Source of the DNA: CAMEON01 sp045128275
Lineage (GTDB): Bacteria; Bacillota; Clostridia; Oscillospirales; CAG-272
DNA: 64,000 bases
Direction: 5' to 3'
Assembly: GCA_045128275.1 (NCBI GenBank)
Contig: JBGVRH010000017.1
Location: forward strand, 17,101-81,100
Positions within the stretch are counted from its first letter, which is position 1. Every line of letters starts with the position of its first letter. The notes under the pieces were generated by a model that searched no databases, was not told the origin of the DNA, and saw only the letters and a list, made by a program, of their open reading frames with translations. Positions 16,810 to 25,665 of this stretch are shown piece after piece. Both the position numbers and the translations under genes were made by a program.

Positions 16810-16879
16810 TTGTAGGTTTTCCACAGAGAGACCACAATCCCATAAGGAGTCCGCTCAAGCCTCTTGAGCCTATTGAACC
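16810..16879 (+). promoter_or_regulatory. Conserved leader with hairpin between ribosome binding site and start codon
   Basis: The leader TTGTAGGTTTTCCACAGAG...CACAATCCCATAAGGAG is shared with the paralogue at 19386-19425. AAGGAG is at 16844-16849, 30 bases from the ATG, but a 7-bp stem (GCTCAAG 16853-16859 with CTTGAGC 16863-16869) lies between and would shorten the effective distance to about 13 bases when folded. Confidence 0.6.
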
Positions 16880-19246
16880 ATGACCAAAAAACTGCTCTGC
16901 GGCATTTTGGCCGCTCTCATGCTCCTGTCCTCGGTCGCCTGCACGGGCGGAGACACCACCGAAACCGAGGGTGACACCACGGTGGCTTTGCCCGAGACCG
17001 CTACCCCCACCGAACCACCTACCGACGGTGAGACCGAGGCTCCCACCGAAACGCCCACCGAGCCAGACACGGATCCCGAGCCCGAGACCGAGCCGCCCAT
17101 TGAGATCGAGGTTCCTGCCTACGAGGATATCGGGCTGGCGGCCAATCTGGAGGGGGAGGATCAGCGGGTGAAGCTGGTTTATGACTTCACCGCCTCGGGT
17201 CAGTCCCTGGCCCAGCTCAAGACCGACAAGAACCTCTCCTTCACCACCAACGGCACGGTCACCAAGGAAGAGAGGGGTATCACCGCCACCAAGGACGTCT
17301 GGAACGCCGTAGGCTTTTCCGCCCCGCCCGTGGGCTCCTACACCGCCGAGGCCACTCTGTACAACCACGGCGACGGCACCAGCGTCACAAGCTCGGTCAT
17401 GTTCGGTGTCCGCCTCAAGACCGCGGGGAACCTGTTCATCGACAGCGGCCTGTGGGTCACGGTGAACAACGGAAACGCCCATCTGGTCATCCACCAGATC
17501 CTCTCCCTCAAGCTGGAGAACACCCCCGCCCTGAACGCCAAGGAGGGTGTCAAGGTCACCTTTGAGGATAGCGGCGAGGAGATCAAGATCTCCCTGAACG
17601 GCACCCACGTGGCCACCGCCAAGCCCGACGAGACGGCCAACACCGTGACCATCCTGGACGCGGCGGGCACCGAGCTGAAGTCCTGCAAGGCCGACAAGCT
17701 GGCCATGGGGAACGCCTCCCGCTACGTGCGCGCCATGCAGCATTTCGCTCCCTCCTCGGTGGCGGACATGAGCATCGTGTACGGTGAGATCCTGCCTTAT
17801 ACCCCCAACGCCACGGTCACCGAGCTGCGCGGCGGGCTGTCCTACCTGCTCTCCGAGAAGACCCAATACAAGTGCGGCTACCCCATCACGGTCAAAGACG
17901 GCGCGGCCCTCATGGATGCCGAGACCGCCGCCGCTCTGCTGGGCTTTGCCTACGCCGAGACCGACACCGCCGCCGTGTTCACCAAGGGGGAGAATACCCT
18001 CACCTTTACGGTGGGTCAGGCCGCAGTAGACTACAACAGCACTTCCCACAGCTTCCCCACGGTGGTCAAGCGGGAGGATACCATCCTCGTGGCCGCCGAC
18101 TACATCGCCCGCTGGCTGGGCTATACCGTCAAGACCGAGGGAGATGCGGTCTACATCGCGGGAAGCGAGGCCATTCTGACAAAGGAGAAGGTACAGGAAA
18201 TGAAGGATCGCTATCAGCTCTATCAGGACGTCGTCTATAACTACGATGACGTGGAGATCGAAAAGACCGGCGTGGGTCTGTATGAGAAGACCCCCTACGA
18301 GGACAGAGTGGTGGGCATTGCCTACACCACGTGGCACACCGTCTCCCGCAAGTGGGGCAAGGGCACGGGCACGTGGGATATTCCCCTGGACGGCCCCTAC
18401 CTGTCCGATGACCGCAAGGTCATCTACAAGCACGGCATCCTCCTGCGCGACGCGGGGATCGACTTCGTGTTCGTGGACTGGACCAACAACACCAACTACG
18501 ACCCCGTCACCATGCGGGAGCAGAGACACGATTTTCGCATGATCGAGGAGGCCACCGACGTGCTCTTCGAGGTGTGGTCCACCATTGAGGGTGCCCCCAA
18601 GATCTGCATCTTCAACGGCCCCGGCCATCAGGGCCAGGCGAGTGTGGACAACGGCAACCACCAGAAGAAGACGGATCAGATCTGGCGGGACTACGTGGAG
18701 AAGTACCCCGACCTCTACTTCCGCTACGAGGGCAAGCCTCTGCTCATGTGCTACGGTGCCACCCCCAACCAGTACGGCTCCCGCCCCACCTGGACCGACG
18801 AGCGCTTCACGGTGCGTTGGGTCACGGGCTACGTGGGTCAGCAGACCTCTCTGTACAATACGCGCACCATGGCCTCCCGCGGCTGGTGGAGCTGGGAGGA
18901 GAGAGGACTGCAGACCTACTCGATCCTGGACGACCGCGTGGAGTGCGTGACCTGCACCGCCGCCAGCCGCTCGCAGGGTAAGGAAGGCGATAAGGGCTAT
19001 ATTCCCGCCTACGGCCGCGAGAACGGCCTGACCCTCAAAAAGCAGTTCCAGAGAGCCAACGATCTGGGCGCGGGCATGGTCATTCTGGTTTCCTGGAACG
19101 AGTGGTCCACGGGTGAGCAGCCCTCGGTGGAGGTCTCCAAGGATCTGGAGCCCTCGGAGGTCCACGGCACCTTCTACTACGATCTCCTCTGCGAGCAGAT
19201 CAAGAAGTTCAAGGGGCAGATCCCTCTTGACGAGACCGCCGAATGA
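16880..19246 (+). CDS. Surface lipoprotein with C-terminal GH99/GH71-like glycoside hydrolase domain (paralogue 1)
   Basis: A 788-residue exported protein. Residues 1-20 are a lipoprotein signal ending SSVA-C21; residues 22-75 are a Thr/Glu/Pro-rich linker. About 80-310 look like a beta-sandwich (lamin-G/concanavalin-like), and about 320-440 resemble the copper-amine-oxidase N-terminal stalk domain (VAADYIARWLGYTV). From about 463 to the end lies a TIM-barrel-like domain with VGIAYTTWH, FVFVDWTNN and VSWNEWSTGEQ, in the style of GH99/GH71-type endo-glycosidases; the Asp and Glu in the last two motifs are candidate catalytic residues. Family assignment is by motif only. It is the first of three tandem paralogues. 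Confidence 0.7.
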   Translation: MTKKLLCGILAALMLLSSVACTGGDTTETEGDTTVALPETATPTEPPTDGETEAPTETPTEPDTDPEPETEPPIEIEVPAYEDIGLAANLEGEDQRVKLVYDFTASGQSLAQLKTDKNLSFTTNGTVTKEERGITATKDVWNAVGFSAPPVGSYTAEATLYNHGDGTSVTSSVMFGVRLKTAGNLFIDSGLWVTVNNGNAHLVIHQILSLKLENTPALNAKEGVKVTFEDSGEEIKISLNGTHVATAKPDETANTVTILDAAGTELKSCKADKLAMGNASRYVRAMQHFAPSSVADMSIVYGEILPYTPNATVTELRGGLSYLLSEKTQYKCGYPITVKDGAALMDAETAAALLGFAYAETDTAAVFTKGENTLTFTVGQAAVDYNSTSHSFPTVVKREDTILVAADYIARWLGYTVKTEGDAVYIAGSEAILTKEKVQEMKDRYQLYQDVVYNYDDVEIEKTGVGLYEKTPYEDRVVGIAYTTWHTVSRKWGKGTGTWDIPLDGPYLSDDRKVIYKHGILLRDAGIDFVFVDWTNNTNYDPVTMREQRHDFRMIEEATDVLFEVWSTIEGAPKICIFNGPGHQGQASVDNGNHQKKTDQIWRDYVEKYPDLYFRYEGKPLLMCYGATPNQYGSRPTWTDERFTVRWVTGYVGQQTSLYNTRTMASRGWWSWEERGLQTYSILDDRVECVTCTAASRSQGKEGDKGYIPAYGRENGLTLKKQFQRANDLGAGMVILVSWNEWSTGEQPSVEVSKDLEPSEVHGTFYYDLLCEQIKKFKGQIPLDETAE

Positions 19247-19299
19247 CCCTGCGGTCAAGGGCTGTGGGAAAAGCCCTTCCCCATACTCGCCTCTTTTCC

Positions 19300-19329
19300 A
19301 TCGGCCCGTGTAAATCGCGGGCCGATTTT
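19300..19329 (+). terminator. Terminator after paralogue 1
   Basis: ATCGGCCCG-loop-CGGGCCGAT followed by TTTC. A weaker AAGGGCT...AGCCCTT hairpin precedes it. Confidence 0.8.
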
Positions 19330-19351
19330 CTTGTGTGCAAACTATTTTCCA

Positions 19352-19380
19352 TTGACAAATTCCCCGTTGTATGCTATGAT
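19352..19380 (+). promoter_or_regulatory. Promoter of the second glycosidase-like lipoprotein
   Basis: TTGACA (19352-19357), 17 bp, TATGAT (19375-19380). Confidence 0.8.
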
Positions 19381-19385
19381 ATATT

Positions 19386-19456
19386 TGTAGGTTTTCCACA
19401 GAGGAACCCACAATCCCATAAGGAGAGTGCTCAAGCCGATTGAGCCATGCAACGTC
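19386..19456 (+). promoter_or_regulatory. Conserved leader with hairpin (second copy)
   Basis: Shares TTGTAGGTTTTCCACAGAG and CACAATCCCATAAGGAG with the leader at 16810. AAGGAG at 19420-19425 is 31 bases before the ATG. A stem GCTCAA (19429-19434)/TTGAGC (19440-19445) intervenes, with a different loop and 6 rather than 7 pairs, so the fold is kept while the loop changed. Confidence 0.6.
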
Positions 19457-21796
19457 ATGATGAAAAAACTGCTTTGCGGCATCCTTGCCGCCCTCATGCT
19501 CCTGTCCGCCGTAGCCTGTACGGGCGGTGACACCACCGAAACGGAAGGCGACACCACCGTCGCCCTGCCCGAGACCGATGCCCCCACCGAGGCGCCTACC
19601 GACGCGCCTACCGAGGCGCCCACCGAGGAGGCCACCGAGCCTGAGCCCGAGACCGAGCCTCCCATTGAGATCCAGGTTCCCGCCTACGAGGACATCGGTC
19701 TGACTTCCCTCATGGCCGGCACCGACGACCGTCTGAACCTCACCTACAACTTCGCTGACTACGCCTACAGCCAGCTGAAGAACGACAACAACCTCATCTT
19801 CACCTCCAACAAGGACTACACGGTGGACGGCGACGGTCTGACCATCACCGACGAGGGCTGGAACAGCGTGGGCTTCGCCCATACCCTTGTGGGTAACTAC
19901 ACCGCCAAGGCCTCCATCGTCAACCGCGGCGGGGAGAACAACGTCCGCTCCATCATGGTGGGCTGCCGCGTCACCCGCTCGGATCACCTCTACATCGACA
20001 GCGGTCTGTGGTTCACCTTCTCGGAGAGTGCCGTCTACGTCCACGTCAAGAACGGCTTCACCCAGCTGATCCGCAACGATTTCAGCTTTAACGCTAAGAA
20101 CGGCTTGAACGTCACCATCAAGGACGACGGCACCACCATCCAGTGCTTCGTCAACGGCGCCACCATCGCCAAGGCCGTGGTGGAGGGGGAGACCCTCGCC
20201 GTCTACGATACCAAGGGCAACGAGGTGGGCCGCACCCCCGACCTGGAGCGCATCGCCCACGGCGACACCCTGGGCTTCGTCCGCACCATGTCCCATTTCG
20301 CCAACTCCTCCACCAAGTCCATGAGCCTGGAGGCGGGCACCGTCATCCCCTACGCGCCCGACGATATCTGCGCCGAGCTGAAGGACGGCTATGACTACCT
20401 GCTCTGCGACAAGACCCAGGTCAAGTCGGCTTACCCCATCACCCTCCACGACGGCGTGGCCCTCATGGATGCCAAGGCCGCCGCCACCCTCTTCGGTTAC
20501 AAGTGCGCCATCTCCGAGGACGGCACCACCGCTACCTTGACTCGTGACGGGGCTACCCTGACCTACAAGGTGGATACCGCCGAGGTGGATCTGAACGGCA
20601 AGACCTACGCCTGCCCCACCACCCTCTCCCGCGGCGGCAGTATCCTCATCTCCGCCGACTACCTGGCCCGCTGGATGGGTTATACCGTCACCCCCGCAGA
20701 CACCTCGGTCTACGTGACCGCCTCGGCCGCCGCCCTCACCGACGAGCGCAAGCAGGCTCTGACCGAGCGCTACCAGCTCTACAAGGACGTCATCTACAAC
20801 TACGACGACGTAGAGATCGACCAGCTGGGCGTGGGTGTCTACGAGACCACTCCCTACGAGGATCGTCTGGTGGGCATCGCCTACTCCACCTGGCTCTGCA
20901 CCAAGATCATCACCTGGGGCAAGAACACCTGGGACACCCCCCTGTACGGCAACTACTTCTCCGATGACCGCGACATGATCGCCAAGCACGCCGAGCTGCT
21001 CCGCGACGCGGGCGTGGACTTCGTCTTCGTGGACTGGACCAACAACACCACCTACGATCCCGCCACCATGCGTGATTCCCTCTCCGACTTCCGCATGATC
21101 GAGGATGCCACCGAGCTGCTCTTCGAGATCTGGTCCCAGATCGAGGGCGCGCCCAAGATCTGCATCTTCGCAGGCCCCGGCCACTCGGGCATTGAGAACG
21201 TCAACAACGGCAAGCACCAGAAGAAGGTGGATCAGATCTACTCCTCCTTTGTGGAGAAGTACCCCGATATGTACTTCCAGTACGAGGGCAGACCTCTGCT
21301 CATGTGCTACGGCGCCACCCCCAACCAGTACAGTGCCCGTCCCAGATGGAAGGACGATCGCTTCACCATCCGCTGGGTCACCGGCTACGTAGGCCAGCAG
21401 AGCGACCTTCGCAACGATAAGGACAAGTCCACCCGCAACCGCTGGTGGAGCTGGGAGGAGAGAGGCCTGCAGGCCTACTCGGTCTCGGATGGCCGCGTGG
21501 AGTGCGTCACCTGCACCGCCGCCAGCCGTCCCCAGGGCTCCGAGGGCGACAGCGGCTACATCCCCGCCTACGGCCGCGAGAACGGCCTGACCCTCAAGAA
21601 GCAGTTCCAGCGCGCCAACGATCTGGGCGCGGGCATGGTCATCCTGGTCTCCTGGAACGAGTGGACCAAGGGCGAGCAGCCCTCCCCCGAGGTTTCCAAG
21701 GATCTGGAGCCCTCGGTGATCCACGGCACCTTCTACTACGACCTGCTGTGCGAGCAGATCAAGAAGTTCAAGGGGCAGATCGAGGTCGCGGAGTAA
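19457..21796 (+). CDS. Surface lipoprotein with C-terminal GH99/GH71-like glycoside hydrolase domain (paralogue 2)
   Basis: A 779-residue paralogue of the gene at 16880, with the same order: lipoprotein signal (SAVA-C21), Thr/Glu/Pro linker, beta-sandwich, stalk-like domain (ISADYLARWMGYTV) and hydrolase-like domain from about residue 455 (VGIAYSTW, FVFVDWTNN, VSWNEWTKGEQ). The hydrolase domains are highly alike while the beta-sandwich regions have diverged, suggesting different binding specificities. MM at the start leaves 19457 or 19460 as start. It has its own promoter, so the pair is separately controlled. Confidence 0.7.
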   Translation: MMKKLLCGILAALMLLSAVACTGGDTTETEGDTTVALPETDAPTEAPTDAPTEAPTEEATEPEPETEPPIEIQVPAYEDIGLTSLMAGTDDRLNLTYNFADYAYSQLKNDNNLIFTSNKDYTVDGDGLTITDEGWNSVGFAHTLVGNYTAKASIVNRGGENNVRSIMVGCRVTRSDHLYIDSGLWFTFSESAVYVHVKNGFTQLIRNDFSFNAKNGLNVTIKDDGTTIQCFVNGATIAKAVVEGETLAVYDTKGNEVGRTPDLERIAHGDTLGFVRTMSHFANSSTKSMSLEAGTVIPYAPDDICAELKDGYDYLLCDKTQVKSAYPITLHDGVALMDAKAAATLFGYKCAISEDGTTATLTRDGATLTYKVDTAEVDLNGKTYACPTTLSRGGSILISADYLARWMGYTVTPADTSVYVTASAAALTDERKQALTERYQLYKDVIYNYDDVEIDQLGVGVYETTPYEDRLVGIAYSTWLCTKIITWGKNTWDTPLYGNYFSDDRDMIAKHAELLRDAGVDFVFVDWTNNTTYDPATMRDSLSDFRMIEDATELLFEIWSQIEGAPKICIFAGPGHSGIENVNNGKHQKKVDQIYSSFVEKYPDMYFQYEGRPLLMCYGATPNQYSARPRWKDDRFTIRWVTGYVGQQSDLRNDKDKSTRNRWWSWEERGLQAYSVSDGRVECVTCTAASRPQGSEGDSGYIPAYGRENGLTLKKQFQRANDLGAGMVILVSWNEWTKGEQPSPEVSKDLEPSVIHGTFYYDLLCEQIKKFKGQIEVAE

Positions 21797-21814
21797 TCAA
21801 GCCAAGGCCGTTGA

Positions 21815-21983
21815 AAGATACAAAGATACAAAGATACAAGATACTCGCTGAGCAAGCCTGAGCAGAGCCTGAGCAGAGCCTGAGCAAAGCCTGAGCAAAG
21901 CTCGGCAGATACAAGATAGCATCCTCCGTGCAGGGCATATATCTTGTATCTTGTATCTTGTATCTCGTATCTTGTATCTCACA
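21815..21983. repeat. Heptad-armed element B3 with internal 11-bp tandem repeat
   Basis: The left arm of GATACAAA/GATACAA units (21815-21843) faces a right arm of six ATCTTGT-type heptads (about 21939-21981). Between them an 11-mer, AGCCTGAGCAG/A, is repeated four times (about 21854-21898). There are no CAAATT terminal boxes. It lies between paralogues 2 and 3 on the presumed transcript. Confidence 0.8.
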
Positions 21984-22024
21984 TCTACGATCATTATTTA
22001 CATCTCAAACACGGAGGAAACACC

Positions 22025-23011
22025 ATGCAAGATCGTTACGCATCCGTCCTGCCCATCGGCGTAGGACTCTACGAGAAGACCCCCGCCGCCGACCGCAAGG
22101 TAGGCATCGCCTACACCACCTGGAACACCGCCACCCATCCCCGCTGGGGCACGGGCACCTGGGATCTCCCCCTGGACGGCCCCTACGTCTCGGAGGATCC
22201 CGAAATCATCCGCAAGCACGGCATCCTGCTCCGCGACGCGGGCATCGATTTCGTCTTCGTGGACTGGACGAATAACACCTGCTATAATCCCGCCGCCCAG
22301 CGGGACAAGTTGGAGACCTTCCGCATGATCGAGGAGGCCACCGACGTGCTGTTCGAGGAATGGTCCAAGCTGGAGGGTGCCCCCAAGATCTGCATCTTCG
22401 CGGGCCCCGGCCACAGCATGCCCGAGAATCTGGAGAACGGCAACCACCAGAAGAAGGTGGATCAGATCTGGCGCGATTACGTGGCCAAGTATCCCGATAT
22501 GTACTATCAGTACGACGGCAAGCCCCTCCTCATGTGCTACGGTGCCACCCCCAACTTCTACGGCGCGGATCCCGTCTGGAAGGACGACCGCTTCACAGTG
22601 CGCTGGGTCACGGGCTACGTGGGCCAGCAGGATGACCTGTACGATGCCGAGACCATGCGCTCCTACCACTTCTGGAGCTGGGAGGAGCGAGGCACCCAGA
22701 CCTATACCGTCAAGGACGGAAAGGTAGAGTGCATCTCGGTCACCGCCGCCAGCCGTGCCCAGGGCAAGGAGGGCGGACGGGGCTACATCCCCGCCCGAGG
22801 CAGACGGAACGGCGAGACCTTCCGCGAGCAGTTCGGCCGCGCCATTGAACTTGGCGCGGGTATGGTGCTCCTGATCTCCTGGAACGAATGGACCACGGGT
22901 GAGCAGCTCTCCCTGGAGATCTCCAAGGATCTGGAGCCCTCTAAGACCCTTGGCACCTTCTACTACGATCTCATGAAGGAGCAGATCGCGCTGTTCAAGG
23001 AGAAGGCATAA
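22025..23011 (+). CDS. Stand-alone, non-exported GH99/GH71-like hydrolase domain (paralogue 3)
   Basis: A 328-residue protein corresponding exactly to the C-terminal hydrolase domain of the two lipoproteins, starting at IGVGLYEKTP. It keeps VGIAYTTWN, FVFVDWTNN and ISWNEWTTGEQ but has no signal peptide, linker or binding domain, so it should act in the cytosol on imported oligosaccharides. The start at 22025 follows GGAGGAAACACC; the longer frame runs back into repeat B3. A terminator follows at 23031. It could be a domain released from a larger gene or the ancestral form; sequence alone does not decide. Confidence 0.7.
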   Translation: MQDRYASVLPIGVGLYEKTPAADRKVGIAYTTWNTATHPRWGTGTWDLPLDGPYVSEDPEIIRKHGILLRDAGIDFVFVDWTNNTCYNPAAQRDKLETFRMIEEATDVLFEEWSKLEGAPKICIFAGPGHSMPENLENGNHQKKVDQIWRDYVAKYPDMYYQYDGKPLLMCYGATPNFYGADPVWKDDRFTVRWVTGYVGQQDDLYDAETMRSYHFWSWEERGTQTYTVKDGKVECISVTAASRAQGKEGGRGYIPARGRRNGETFREQFGRAIELGAGMVLLISWNEWTTGEQLSLEISKDLEPSKTLGTFYYDLMKEQIALFKEKA

Positions 23012-23030
23012 GTCTTCACGGATATACGAA

Positions 23031-23062
23031 GGGGACACGCACCGAGAGGGGCGTGTCCTTTC
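23031..23062 (+). terminator. Terminator after paralogue 3
   Basis: GGACACGC-loop-GCGTGTCC followed by TTTC, merging with the left end of repeat C1. Confidence 0.8.
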
Positions 23063-23274
23063 AATTTGGGTTTATCGCTCTGCGATAAACCCAAATTTGA
23101 AGTGAAGAGTGAAGAGTGAAAAGTGAAGAGTGGAGGTGCAGATCCTTCGGATCTGTCCATTTTTGATTGAAAAGAAGGAAACCGAAGGTTTCCCTCCTCA
23201 CCTCTTCACTATTCACTATTACTTATTACTTCAATTGCAGTTTATCGGTCTCCGACCGATAAACTGCAATTTTC
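23062..23274. repeat. Composite element C1: two terminal-box palindromes around a GTGAAGA heptad module
   Basis: The left palindrome is CAATTTGGGTTTATCG and its inverse (23062-23099), the right one AATTGCAGTTTATCGG and its inverse (about 23232-23274). Between them, GTGAAGA heptads (about 23103-23134) face degenerate inverted TATTCAC/TATTACT heptads (about 23205-23231), around two short hairpins, CAGATCC/GGATCTG and GGAAACC/GGTTTCC. The same module occurs at 35088, 46573 and 56058. Confidence 0.85.
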
Positions 23275-23292
23275 CTTTCCCAAAAGAACCTC

Positions 23293-23322
23293 TTGACAGA
23301 CCTCCCCCATTCATGCTATAAT
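23293..23322 (+). promoter_or_regulatory. Promoter of the DJ-1 operon
   Basis: TTGACA (23293-23298), 18 bp, TATAAT (23317-23322). Confidence 0.8.
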
Positions 23323-23368
23323 GAAGCATCGGACAAATCTACCTATACATACAAATGGAGGAACCCCT

Positions 23369-23989
23369 ATGATCGTCATGTTCCTTGCCCCCGGCTTCGA
23401 GGAAGTCGAGGCCCTGGCCCCTCTGGATCTGCTCCGCCGCGCGGGGCTGGAGGTAGTCACCGTGGCCGTCCGCGAGGCCAAGACCAATCAGCTCATCGAT
23501 AAGCTGGGCCGTCTCGGTGTCAGCGCCACCAACCTGTGGGACGATGACCGCACGGTCACGGGATCCCACGGCATCCCCGTCACCGCCGACGTCACCGAGG
23601 CCGCTCTGCCCGGCCGTCTGGCCCGCGCCTCCCTGGAGGCCGTCATCCTCCCCGGCGGTATGCCCGGTACTACCAATCTGGATGCCTCCCCCGTGGTGGA
23701 GAAAACCCTGGAGCTGGCCGCCGCCAAGGATGCCTTCCTCTGCGCCATCTGCGCCGCCCCCCTTGTGCTGGGTAAGCGGGGCTACCTCAACGGCAAGCGC
23801 GCCACCTGCTTCCCCGGCTTTGAGGAATATCTCACAGGTGCCACCGTGGGCGGTAAGGTCATCCGCGACGGCAAGATCATTACCGCCGCCGGCATGGGCG
23901 TAGCGCAGGAGTTCGGCTTGGAGATGATCTCCGCCCTGGTGTCCCCCGAAAAGGCGGGGGAGATCCGCGCCGCCATCCAGTCCCTGTGA
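23369..23989 (+). CDS. DJ-1/PfpI family protein
   Basis: A 206-residue class-I glutamine-amidotransferase-like protein of the DJ-1/YajL type. The N-terminus MIVMFLAPGFEEVEALAPLDLLRRAG has the conserved Glu (FEEVE), and AICAAP carries the nucleophile-elbow cysteine. Members act as deglycase/chaperone-like or hydrolytic stress proteins; the function is debated. ATGGAGGA precedes the start; the longer upstream frame lacks this support. The next gene starts one base after the stop, so they form an operon with the folate enzyme. Confidence 0.88.
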   Translation: MIVMFLAPGFEEVEALAPLDLLRRAGLEVVTVAVREAKTNQLIDKLGRLGVSATNLWDDDRTVTGSHGIPVTADVTEAALPGRLARASLEAVILPGGMPGTTNLDASPVVEKTLELAAAKDAFLCAICAAPLVLGKRGYLNGKRATCFPGFEEYLTGATVGGKVIRDGKIITAAGMGVAQEFGLEMISALVSPEKAGEIRAAIQSL

Positions 23990-23990
23990 T

Positions 23991-24593
23991 ATGACCGACA
24001 AAGCATCCCTGCGGCGGTATTTCTCGGATCTGCGGAGGGGGCTGACCCCCGACGAGCGACACGCCGCCGAGACCGCCATGTACGAAAAGCTTTTCTCCCT
24101 CCCTGCGTGGCGGGAAGCCTCCGTGATCTGCGGGTATGTCTCGGTGCGGGGCGAGCTGAACACCGACCCCATCCTCCGCAGAGCCGCCGCCGAGGGCAAG
24201 ACCGTCGCCCTCCCCGTGACGGTTACGGGAGCTGACGAGGGTCGTATGATCTTCCGTGCCCTGCCCAATGGGGATTTCTCCCGTCTCACCCCCGCCCGCT
24301 TCGGGATCCCCGAGCCGGACGAGTCCTGCCCTTCTCTGACGGGTGACGGCTTCACCCACGCCCTCATCCTGATCCCCGCCCTGGCCTTTGACGAAAATGG
24401 CTACCGTCTGGGGTACGGAGGGGGCTACTACGATCGCTTTCTCTCTTTCCTGCGGGAGGCGGAGATCCCCCATACCGCGGTAGGCCTCACCTATGCGGTC
24501 TGCCGCGCCGCCACTCTCCCCCGCAATGCCCACGACATTCCCGTCCACATCATCCTCGACGAAAGGAGCACGACGATTCCTCATGGATTCTGA
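23991..24593 (+). CDS. 5-formyltetrahydrofolate cyclo-ligase
   Basis: A 200-residue enzyme with the N-terminal LRRYFSDLRRGL...ERHAAE pattern and the ATP-binding GYGGGYYDRFL motif near residue 143, both diagnostic of the MTHFS/YgfA family. It converts 5-formyl-THF to 5,10-methenyl-THF with ATP, recycling a futile folate form. It lies one base after the DJ-1 stop, and its 3' end overlaps the start of the CPBP protease by 11 bases. Confidence 0.92.
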   Translation: MTDKASLRRYFSDLRRGLTPDERHAAETAMYEKLFSLPAWREASVICGYVSVRGELNTDPILRRAAAEGKTVALPVTVTGADEGRMIFRALPNGDFSRLTPARFGIPEPDESCPSLTGDGFTHALILIPALAFDENGYRLGYGGGYYDRFLSFLREAEIPHTAVGLTYAVCRAATLPRNAHDIPVHIILDERSTTIPHGF

Positions 24594-25629
24594 AACGAAT
24601 ATCCCGACCACACCGCCCGCCGACGGCGAAACACCCAAGAAAAAGACCTTTTTATCCCGCTTCTCCCCCAAGCAACAGGAATTTTTGCGGGGGAAGCACG
24701 CCGTATCCAATGCGGCCACGGTGCTGGTGCTGATCATTTACGCTCTGCTCCTGCTCTCCCGCCTCATCGACGCCGCCTTCCTCTCCCGTGAGAGCCAGTA
24801 CCTCTCGGTTATCCTGCTCCAGCTCATGATCTTCCCCATCCCCGCCTACCTCTACGTGCGGCTGAAGCCCGAGGGCTACGTCAAGGCTCTGCGATTCGGC
24901 AGGATCAAGCTCTCCCACCTGTTCCTGCTCCTGTCGGCCTCCTTCATGCTGATCGCAGGCTGTACCCTCCTGGGTATGCTCTGCGGCATGATGACCGCCC
25001 AGCCCTCCTTCACCCTGTACGACACCTTCGCCTCGGTCAACGACGGCACCGTGGGTGCCACCATCCGCTTGATCCTGGCCTACGGTCTGCTGCCCGCCTT
25101 CTGCGAGGAGCTGGTCTTCCGCGGCATCCTCTGCGCCGAGCATGAAAAGCACGGCATCCTCTACGCCGCCACGGTCAGCGCCCTGTTCTTCGCCTTCCTC
25201 CACTTTGACCTCACGGCCCTCCCCGTCTACCTCTTCTCGGGACTGCTCCTGGCCCTGGTCATGTACGTCACCCGCTCCTCTGTTGCCGCCATGATCGTCC
25301 ACCTGTGCTACAACCTCTTCGGTATCTTCGTCCAGGCGGGTCTTTCGGGCTACTGCAAGAGCACGGGAAGCATCGGACTTTTGGTGGTGTTGCTCATCGC
25401 CCTCCTGCTCCTGTCCTCGGCCTTCTTCTGCGGGGAGGTGGCCCGCATCCTCCGCCGCCGCGCCCGCGCCGATCTGCTGGACGATCCCGAGGCCATCTCC
25501 ACCCCCGGTCTCAACAAGCTCCCCGCCCGCCGGTGGCCCCGCGCTCTCCTCGCCGCCTTCGCCTCCCCCGCCGGCATCGCCGCTGTGGTGCTGTGGCTGT
25601 TCGGCGTGGTGGTGAACCTGGTGCGGTGA
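24583..25629 (+). CDS. CPBP family intramembrane metalloprotease
   Basis: A 348-residue polytopic protein with about eight helices. The motif FCEELVFRGIL (EExxxR) near residue 176 and a following FLHFDLTALPVYLFSG segment (His) match CPBP (CaaX-protease/bacteriocin-processing) enzymes, which cleave or modify substrates within the membrane. The start at 24583 overlaps the end of the cyclo-ligase gene and has GAAAGGAG upstream; an earlier frame extension would be read inside that gene. The substrate is unknown; relatives serve in bacteriocin immunity or prenyl-protein processing. Confidence 0.85.
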   Translation: MDSETNIPTTPPADGETPKKKTFLSRFSPKQQEFLRGKHAVSNAATVLVLIIYALLLLSRLIDAAFLSRESQYLSVILLQLMIFPIPAYLYVRLKPEGYVKALRFGRIKLSHLFLLLSASFMLIAGCTLLGMLCGMMTAQPSFTLYDTFASVNDGTVGATIRLILAYGLLPAFCEELVFRGILCAEHEKHGILYAATVSALFFAFLHFDLTALPVYLFSGLLLALVMYVTRSSVAAMIVHLCYNLFGIFVQAGLSGYCKSTGSIGLLVVLLIALLLLSSAFFCGEVARILRRRARADLLDDPEAISTPGLNKLPARRWPRALLAAFASPAGIAAVVLWLFGVVVNLVR

Positions 25630-25665
25630 CTATTTGCAAATTACGAATCGAAAAAGGAGTCCGCC

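Noticed and set aside
21815..21983. Heptad and 11-mer arrays as possible CRISPR repeats
   Set aside because: Units are too short, there are no unique spacers, and no cas gene is present.
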